From Albimonas sp036154955 (GTDB taxonomy: Bacteria; Pseudomonadota; Alphaproteobacteria; Rhodobacterales; Rhodobacteraceae): DNA of 64,000 nt. The stretch is taken from NCBI GenBank assembly GCA_036154955.1, contig JAYZWL010000135.1, positions 62,001 to 126,000 of the forward strand, read 5' to 3'. Positions within the stretch are counted from its first letter, which is position 1. Each line of letters begins with the position of its first letter. Below the pieces are notes generated by a model that worked only from the letters and a program-made list of their open reading frames with translations, was not told the origin of the DNA and made no database searches. Below are positions 59,014 to 64,000 of this stretch, piece by piece. The translations under genes were made by a program, and so were the position numbers.

Positions 59014-59855
59014 ATGAACACCGACTGCCCGCGCAGGAACGACACCAGCGCCGCCACCATGCCCGCGGCCAGCAGCCCGTCCATCCGGTCCAGCAGCCCG
59101 CCATGGCCGGGGATGAGGGCGGAGCTGTCCTTGACCCCGCAACGCCGTTTCAGCGCGCTTTCGCCCAGGTCGCCGCCCTGCGCCACCACAGCCATCACCG
59201 CCGAGACCAACGCCACCTCATGCGCCAGCGTGCCGGAGGTGGCCGAGGAGAACACCGCCCCCACGACCACCGCGAAGGCCATGCCGCCGCCGAGCCCGGC
59301 CCAGGTCTTGCCCGGGCTGACCGCGGGCCAGAGCTTCGGCCCCCCGATGGCGCGCCCGGCGAAATAGCCGCCGATATCGGTGGCCACCACGGTCAGCGCC
59401 ACCCAGAGCACCGCCTCCCACCCGTAAAGATCGTCGTCCCGCAGCCCCACCAGCGCCGCGCAGGCGACCGCGACATAGACCGTGCCCGCCAAAGCCGCGC
59501 CGCGGGCGAGCCGGGGCTCGGCCCGGGTCAGGACCGCGATGGGGATCAGGCTCAGCGCCAGCCAGCCCAGCCCGTAGCGATAGGACAGCGCCTGGGTCAG
59601 CAGGCAGGCCCCGGCCGCGGCCCCGGCCATCAGCCAGCCCGCGGCGTCGAAGGCGCCGACCGTCATCCGGCGCAGCTCCCACGCCATGCCGGCGGCCACG
59701 GCGGCGACCAGCGGCGCGAAGGCCCAGTCGCCCACGCCGACCGAGGCGATGGCGACCAGCGACATGGCCAGCGCGGTCAGCGTGCGCACCCGCAGGTCCG
59801 CGAAGCGCCCCTTGTCGGATCCGCGCTTGGCGTCGGCTGGCGCGCCGGGGGTCAT
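59007..59855 (-). CDS. cdsA: Phosphatidate cytidylyltransferase
   Basis: The 282-residue membrane enzyme makes CDP-diacylglycerol from phosphatidate and CTP, the branch point of phospholipid synthesis. It has about seven helices and the family signature near the C-terminus: GDLGESALKRRCGVKDSSAL, continuing IPGHGGLLDRMDGL (about residues 228-262). The N-terminus is basic and cytoplasmic. It lies five bases after uppS and overlaps dxr by seven bases, so the three genes are one transcription unit. Confidence 0.96.
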   Translation of the reverse strand: MTPGAPADAKRGSDKGRFADLRVRTLTALAMSLVAIASVGVGDWAFAPLVAAVAAGMAWELRRMTVGAFDAAGWLMAGAAAGACLLTQALSYRYGLGWLALSLIPIAVLTRAEPRLARGAALAGTVYVAVACAALVGLRDDDLYGWEAVLWVALTVVATDIGGYFAGRAIGGPKLWPAVSPGKTWAGLGGGMAFAVVVGAVFSSATSGTLAHEVALVSAVMAVVAQGGDLGESALKRRCGVKDSSALIPGHGGLLDRMDGLLAAGMVAALVSFLRGQSVFIW

Positions 59856-59860
59856 GGCGA

Positions 59861-60628
59861 TCAGTCTGCCGCGCCGAAGCGGCGGTTGCGGGCCCCGAAG
59901 GCGGCGCAGGCCCGGGCGAACAGCTCGGGCGTGAAATCCGGCCAGGCCTCGGGCACGAAGGCGTATTCGGCATAGGCCGACTGCCAGGGCAGGAAATTGG
60001 AGGTCCGCATCTCCCCCGAGGTGCGGATCACCAGGTCGGGATCCGGCAGGTCGCGGGTGTCGAGCGCGGCGGAGAACGTCTCCGCGTCCAGCGCCTCGGG
60101 CGCGAGCCGTCCGGCCGCGACCTCCACCGCCAGCCGGCGCACCGCGGCGAGGATCTCGTCGCGTCCGCCGTAGTTGATGGCGATGGTCAGGTTGAGCCGG
60201 TCGTTGCCCTCGGTTGCCGCTTCCAGCCGGCCCATGGCGTCGGCCAGGTCGCGGTTCAGGCGGGACCGGTCGCCGATGAAGCGGACCCGGGCGCCGCGGC
60301 GCTTCAGCTCCCGCCCCTCGCGGCGGATGTAGATGGAGAACAGCTCCATCAGCCCCTGCACCTCCTCCGAGGACCGTTTCCAGTTCTCGGTCGAGAAGGC
60401 GTAGAGCGTCAGGTAGGACACGCCCTCGTCCGGCGCGGCCTCCACGATGCGGCGCACGACCTCCGCCCCCCGGCGGTGGCCGGCCAGCCGCGGAAGCCCG
60501 CGGGCCTTCGCCCAGCGGCCGTTGCCGTCCATGATGACCGCCACATGACGCGGGCGGCCGGCGCCGTCCCCGAGCGTCGGGGCCGCGGCGGCGGCCTCGG
60601 TCGCGGGGGCGGGCGAGGGATTGAACAT
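59861..60628 (-). CDS. uppS: Undecaprenyl diphosphate synthase (di-trans,poly-cis type)
   Basis: The 255-residue cis-prenyltransferase makes the lipid carrier for peptidoglycan. Motifs: VAVIMDGNGRWAKARGLPRL with the catalytic Asp (about residues 29-48), GHRRGAEVVRRIV, LTLYAFSTENWKRS, and the C-terminal RTSGEMRTSNFLPWQSAYAE. The start MFNPSPAPA has AGGAG seven bases upstream; in-frame codons further up overlap the non-coding gap and are rejected. Compared with shorter homologues it has a 25-residue Ala/Pro-rich N-terminal tail. frr lies 74 bases upstream. Confidence 0.96.
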   Translation of the reverse strand: MFNPSPAPATEAAAAAPTLGDGAGRPRHVAVIMDGNGRWAKARGLPRLAGHRRGAEVVRRIVEAAPDEGVSYLTLYAFSTENWKRSSEEVQGLMELFSIYIRREGRELKRRGARVRFIGDRSRLNRDLADAMGRLEAATEGNDRLNLTIAINYGGRDEILAAVRRLAVEVAAGRLAPEALDAETFSAALDTRDLPDPDLVIRTSGEMRTSNFLPWQSAYAEYAFVPEAWPDFTPELFARACAAFGARNRRFGAAD

Positions 60629-60702
60629 TCGCGTCTCCTGTCGGCGCCCGGCTCGGGCGCCGGCGGCCTGTCCCGCGGCGCGCCCCACGCGCGCCGGCAG
60701 GC

Positions 60703-61266
60703 TCAGACCTGCATGATCTCTTCCTGCTTGGTCTCCAGCGCCTGGTCGATCTTCTTGATCGTGGCGTCGGTCATCGCCTGGATCTCGTCCGAGTAGAACT
60801 TGGCGTCATCCTCGCTCAGCCCGTTGGACTTGGCCTTCTTGACCATGTCCATGCCGTCGCGCCGCACGTTGCGCACGGCGACCTTGGCGCTTTCGGAATA
60901 CTGCCCGGCGACCTTGACCAGTTCGCGGCGCCGCTCCTCGTTCAGCTCGGGGATCGGCAGGCGGATCAGGGTGCCGTCGACCACCGGGTTCAGCCCCAGA
61001 CCGGAGGCGCGGATCGCCTTCTCGATCTTGCCGACCATGGCCTTGTCCCAGATCGCCAGCGTGATCATCCGCGGCTCGGGCACGTTGACGGTGCCCAGCT
61101 GGTTGATCGGCGTGTCCGCCCCGTAGGCGTCGACCGACACCGGGTCCAGCATCGAGGCCGTGGCCCGCCCGGTGCGCAGCGAAGCGAAATCGTTCTTCAG
61201 GGCCGCGATCGCCCCGTCCATTCGACGTTCGAGGTCGTCGGTATCGATCTCGATCTCATCGCTCAT
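60703..61266 (-). CDS. frr: Ribosome recycling factor
   Basis: The 187-residue protein is a full-length RRF: LERRMDGAIAALKNDFASLR, TGRATASMLDPVSVDAYG, PINQLGTVNVPEPRMITLAI, and the C-terminal helix ending in a short tail (ETKQEEIMQV). With EF-G it splits post-termination ribosomes. The ATG has GGGAGGA seven bases upstream. It lies 48 bases after pyrH on the same strand, the standard arrangement. Confidence 0.97.
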   Translation of the reverse strand: MSDEIEIDTDDLERRMDGAIAALKNDFASLRTGRATASMLDPVSVDAYGADTPINQLGTVNVPEPRMITLAIWDKAMVGKIEKAIRASGLGLNPVVDGTLIRLPIPELNEERRRELVKVAGQYSESAKVAVRNVRRDGMDMVKKAKSNGLSEDDAKFYSDEIQAMTDATIKKIDQALETKQEEIMQV

Positions 61267-61314
61267 GGATGTCCTCCCGGCAGTGGCGCGCGGCCGAGGC
61301 GGCGCGCCCCCGCG

Positions 61315-62055
61315 TCATGACTGCTCGACAATGGTGAATTTTCCGCGACCGCTCAAGACCTCGGCGAATCCGCCCGAGGCGTGCAGCGAGAAGACGATCA
61401 GCGGCAGGTTGTTGTCGCGGGCGAGCGCGATGGCCGAGGCGTCCATGATCTTGAGATTCTTGATCAGCACGTCGTCATAGGTGATGCGGTCGTAGCGCGT
61501 CGCGGTCGGGTCCTTCTTGGGGTCGGCGGTGTAGACGCCGTCGACCTGGGTGCCCTTCATGATGGCGCCGCAGTTCATCTCCATCGCCCGCAGGGTCGCC
61601 GCGGTGTCGGTGGTGAAATACGGGTTGCCGGTGCCCGCGGCGAAGATGCAGACGCGCCCCTTCTCAAGATGCCGGATGGCGCGGCGGCGGATGTAGGGCT
61701 CGCAGATCTGGTCCATCGGGATGGCGGAGATCACCCGGGTATGCACGCCCAGATCCTCCAGCGCCGACTGCATGCCCAGCGCGTTCATCACCGTCGCGAG
61801 CATGCCCATGTAGTCGGCCGAGGCGCGCTCCATCCCCTGGGCGGAGCCCTGGAGGCCGCGGAAGATGTTGCCGCCGCCGATCACGAGGCAGAGCTCGACG
61901 CCCATGTCGTAGACGGTCTTCACCTCCTGCGCGATGCGCTGGACGGTGGGCGGGTGCAGGCCGAAGCCCTGGTCGCCCATCAGCGCCTCGCCGGATATCT
62001 TGAGCAGGACGCGCGGGTAAAGGAGCGGGGACGGCGGTTGGGCGGCCTCGGTCAT
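61315..62055 (-). CDS. pyrH: Uridylate kinase
   Basis: The 246-residue amino-acid-kinase family enzyme phosphorylates UMP to UDP. Motifs: YPRVLLKISGEALMGDQGFG (about residues 13-32), LVIGGGNIFRG, ATVMNALGMQSALEDLGV, FAAGTGNPYFTTDTAATLRA and VDGVYTADPKKDPTATRYD. Length and start (AGGAG about nine bases upstream) are typical. frr follows. The 236 bases upstream, before the lipoprotein gene, should hold its promoter; I saw no clear elements. Confidence 0.97.
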   Translation of the reverse strand: MTEAAQPPSPLLYPRVLLKISGEALMGDQGFGLHPPTVQRIAQEVKTVYDMGVELCLVIGGGNIFRGLQGSAQGMERASADYMGMLATVMNALGMQSALEDLGVHTRVISAIPMDQICEPYIRRRAIRHLEKGRVCIFAAGTGNPYFTTDTAATLRAMEMNCGAIMKGTQVDGVYTADPKKDPTATRYDRITYDDVLIKNLKIMDASAIALARDNNLPLIVFSLHASGGFAEVLSGRGKFTIVEQS

Positions 62056-62291
62056 GCGCGAGTCTCTCCTGTCGGCTGGCGCGCGCAATCTGTCCGAAGG
62101 GGGCTTCGGATGCAAGGCGCGCGGGGCCGCAGCCGGCGCGGATCGCGGGCGAAAGTCGGTCGGGGAAAGTCGACGGGGAAACGCGCCGGCCCGCTCCGCG
62201 CCCTGCAGGACCGCCGCAGGACCGCCGCGGACCGCGCGCGAACGGGGGCGAAGCCGCGCTCCGCCCCCGTTTCGGCGCAGGGCGCCGCGCC

Positions 62292-62897
62292 TCAGCCCTG
62301 CCGCTGGATCGCCTTGTCGGCACGCTGCACCTGGTTGGGGGTGCAGCCCTGGGAGCCGGAGCGGTCGCCCTTGCGGTTGTAGGTCACCGTGCAGCCGTCG
62401 TTGAACACCACGCGCCGCGCGCCCCCGTCCAGCCGCTGGATCCGCAGCCCGCCGCCGCCGCGGTCGTCGGAGGAGGCCTGGATGGCCTTGTCCGCGCGCT
62501 CCACCTGGGACGGATGGCACCCCCGCGAGCCCGAGCGGCGGCCGTCGCGGTTGTAGGTGACCAGGCAGCCGTCGTTGAAGGTGACGCGGGCGGCGCCGTT
62601 GGGCTCGCGCTGCACGTCCATGCCGCCGCCCCCGCGGGACCCGGCGTCGCGCTGCACGGCCAGGTCGGACTGCTCCACCTGCCCCGGCCGGCAGGCCTGG
62701 GAGCCGGTGCGCCGGCCTTCGCGGTTATAGGTGACGATGCAGCCGTTGTCGTAGCGCACCGTGTAGGCGCCGTTGTCGAGGCGGTTCACGCGGGGCGCGC
62801 CGCCCCCCGTCTGGGCCTTGAGCGGCTCCACCTCCGCGCAACCGGAGATGACGAGGGCCGCGCCGGCGGCCAGGAGGGCGAGGGCTGTGTGTTTCAT
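62292..62897 (-). CDS. Lipoprotein with three tandem 58-residue repeats
   Basis: The 201-residue product has a lipoprotein signal with lipobox VISGC (acylated Cys20). The mature part is three copies of a unit of exactly 58 residues. The cores begin at residues 47, 105 and 163: DNGCIVTYNREGRRTGSQAC, NDGCLVTYNRDGRRSGSRGC and NDGCTVTYNRKGDRSGSQGC. Each is followed by xPxQVxxADKAIQ-type helices and a Gly-rich linker. The two cysteines per core, 14 residues apart, could pair in the periplasm, giving three disulfides. I do not recognise the family. It sits between tsf and pyrH, which normally lie together, so it is an insertion in this housekeeping block. Ribosome-binding site weak (GGGGA). Confidence 0.8.
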   Translation of the reverse strand: MKHTALALLAAGAALVISGCAEVEPLKAQTGGGAPRVNRLDNGAYTVRYDNGCIVTYNREGRRTGSQACRPGQVEQSDLAVQRDAGSRGGGGMDVQREPNGAARVTFNDGCLVTYNRDGRRSGSRGCHPSQVERADKAIQASSDDRGGGGLRIQRLDGGARRVVFNDGCTVTYNRKGDRSGSQGCTPNQVQRADKAIQRQG

Positions 62898-63002
62898 GCC
62901 CGCACGGTATCCCCGCCCGGACGAATGTCACGGGGTCTTTTCGGGGCGGAAAACGGCGAAGCCGGGGCGATTGCGGCGACGGAAAGAGCGGACCTGAAAC
63001 GC

Positions 63003-63032
63003 GGAACGGCGGCCCTGGGGGACCGCCGTTCC
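63003..63032 (-). terminator. Terminator hairpin after tsf
   Basis: GGAACGGCGG / CCGCCGTTCC, a perfect ten-base stem with a ten-base loop, lies 27 bases past the tsf stop. On the minus strand GCGTTTC follows. Confidence 0.65.
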
Positions 63033-63058
63033 AGTTTTCGCGAAGAGACGCGCGGCGA

Positions 63059-63952
63059 TCAGCCGGCGGCGGCCTTGGCGACCTCGGCCGCGAAGTCCTC
63101 TTCCTCCTTCTCGATCCCCTCGCCGACCTCGACGCGGGCGAAGCCGACGATCTTGATGTCGGCGCCGGCCTCGGTCACCGCCTTCTCGACGGTGAGGTCC
63201 GGGTTGATCACGAAGGACTGCTTCAGCAGGCAGACCTCCTGGAAGAACTTGTTCAGGCGGCCGACGATCATCTTCTCGATCACGTTGTCGGGCTTGCCGG
63301 ACTCGCGGGCCTGCTCGGTCAGCACCTGCTTCTCGCGCTCGACCAGCGCCTGGTCGAGGTCCGCCTCGGACAGCGAGGCCGGGTTGGTCGCGGCCACGTG
63401 CATGGCGACCTGCTTGCCGATCGCCTCCATCGCCGCCTTGTCGGAGCCGGTCAGCGCGACCAGCACGCCGATCTTGCCCATGCCGGGGGCGGCGGCGTTG
63501 TGCACGTAGGAGGCGACCACGTCGCCCTCCAGCTTCGACATGCGGCGCACCGACATGTTCTCGCCGATGGTGCCGATCTTGGCGGCGACGACGTCGGCGA
63601 CGGTCTTGCCGCCCATGTCGGCGGCCAGCAGCGCCTCGGTGTCGGCCACGCCGAGCGCGACCTTGGCGATGTCGGAGACCATCGCCTGGAACTCGGCGTT
63701 GCGGGCCACGAAGTCGGTCTCGGAGTTCACCTCGACCGCCACGCCGGCGCCGCCCTCGGCGGCCACGGCCACCAGGCCCTCGGCGGCCACGCGGCCGGCC
63801 TTCTTGGCGGCCTTGGCCAGGCCCTTGGCGCGCAGCCAGTCGACCGCGGCTTCCATGTCGCCGTCGTTCTCGACCAGGGCCTTCTTCGCGTCCATCATGC
63901 CCGCGCCGGTCTGGTCGCGGAGCTCTTTCACCATCGAAGCGGTGATCGCCAT
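63059..63952 (-). CDS. tsf: Translation elongation factor Ts
   Basis: The 297-residue nucleotide-exchange factor for EF-Tu is complete. The N-terminal domain reads KELRDQTGAGMMDAKKALVE (about residues 10-29) and DWLRAKGLAKAAKKAGRVAA. The core has VNSETDFVARNAEF, containing the TDFV motif that contacts EF-Tu, and MHVAATNPASL. The C-terminal coiled coil includes SGKPDNVIEKMIVGRLNKFF. The ATG has AGGAG about seven bases upstream. rpsB, its usual upstream partner, would lie beyond the right edge of the window. Bases 63953-64000 contain no gene. Confidence 0.98.
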   Translation of the reverse strand: MAITASMVKELRDQTGAGMMDAKKALVENDGDMEAAVDWLRAKGLAKAAKKAGRVAAEGLVAVAAEGGAGVAVEVNSETDFVARNAEFQAMVSDIAKVALGVADTEALLAADMGGKTVADVVAAKIGTIGENMSVRRMSKLEGDVVASYVHNAAAPGMGKIGVLVALTGSDKAAMEAIGKQVAMHVAATNPASLSEADLDQALVEREKQVLTEQARESGKPDNVIEKMIVGRLNKFFQEVCLLKQSFVINPDLTVEKAVTEAGADIKIVGFARVEVGEGIEKEEEDFAAEVAKAAAG

Positions 63953-64000
63953 CGGGTTTCTCCTATCGGATCCTGACGCCTTCCCGGCGCGCGGCGCGGC

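Overview
The window is very GC-rich chromosomal DNA from an alphaproteobacterium, most likely Rhodobacterales. The indications are the tsf-pyrH-frr-uppS-cdsA-dxr-rseP block, a DUF1127 gene divergent from a LysR regulator, the DUF983-Nudix-rpmG trio, and the ybbA-ybbP genes divergent from tesA. No tRNA, rRNA, CRISPR array, insertion sequence or phage gene was recognised.

Region by region. (1) 1-2.8 kb, minus strand: a four-gene envelope-stress style operon with a periplasmic six-EF-hand protein, an ECF sigma factor, a one-helix membrane protein in the anti-sigma position, and a Metal_resist/CnrR-like sensor cut by the window edge. (2) 3-16 kb: ordinary single genes and small operons: DUF983, Nudix hydrolase, ribosomal protein L33, a multi-pass membrane protein, a Bax-inhibitor-1 family protein, the ABC ATPase/permease pair with divergent esterase TesA and RNA phosphodiesterase ThpR, DUF1127 with LysR, Lrp with a LysE exporter, and a quinone oxidoreductase. 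(3) 16.2-48.4 kb, minus strand: one enormous gene of 10,148 codons plus a 503-codon satellite downstream. Together they fill half the window. (4) 48.8-56.1 kb, plus strand: DUF2332 protein, an anchored protein of unknown function, a stand-alone GAF-like protein, the GTPase TypA/BipA, a Cro/CI-type regulator and a HisN-type phosphatase. (5) 56.4-64 kb, minus strand: isoprenoid, phospholipid and translation housekeeping genes (rseP, dxr, cdsA, uppS, frr, pyrH, a repeat lipoprotein, tsf).

The outstanding object is the giant protein. Reading its translation shows strict higher-order organisation. Eight units, each a run of seven W-centred blade repeats (56 blades, i.e. eight predicted seven-bladed beta-propellers), are separated by linker domains with an FDGG-type motif. 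A cadherin-like and a PKD-like domain follow, then 17 cadherin/VCBS-like modules, then a non-repetitive island of about 1,380 residues that holds the only four cysteines I found in the protein. Next come one divergent module and two Calx-beta domains, and finally 14 modules of mostly a second sequence class. That second class also makes up the 503-residue satellite. I found no Sec signal, RTX nonapeptides, LapG-type site, membrane anchor or secretion genes next to it, so how it is exported is open. Three adjacent inverted repeats lie within about 170 bases upstream of its GTG start. A very large secreted surface protein or adhesin is the natural inference, but nothing in the window proves it.
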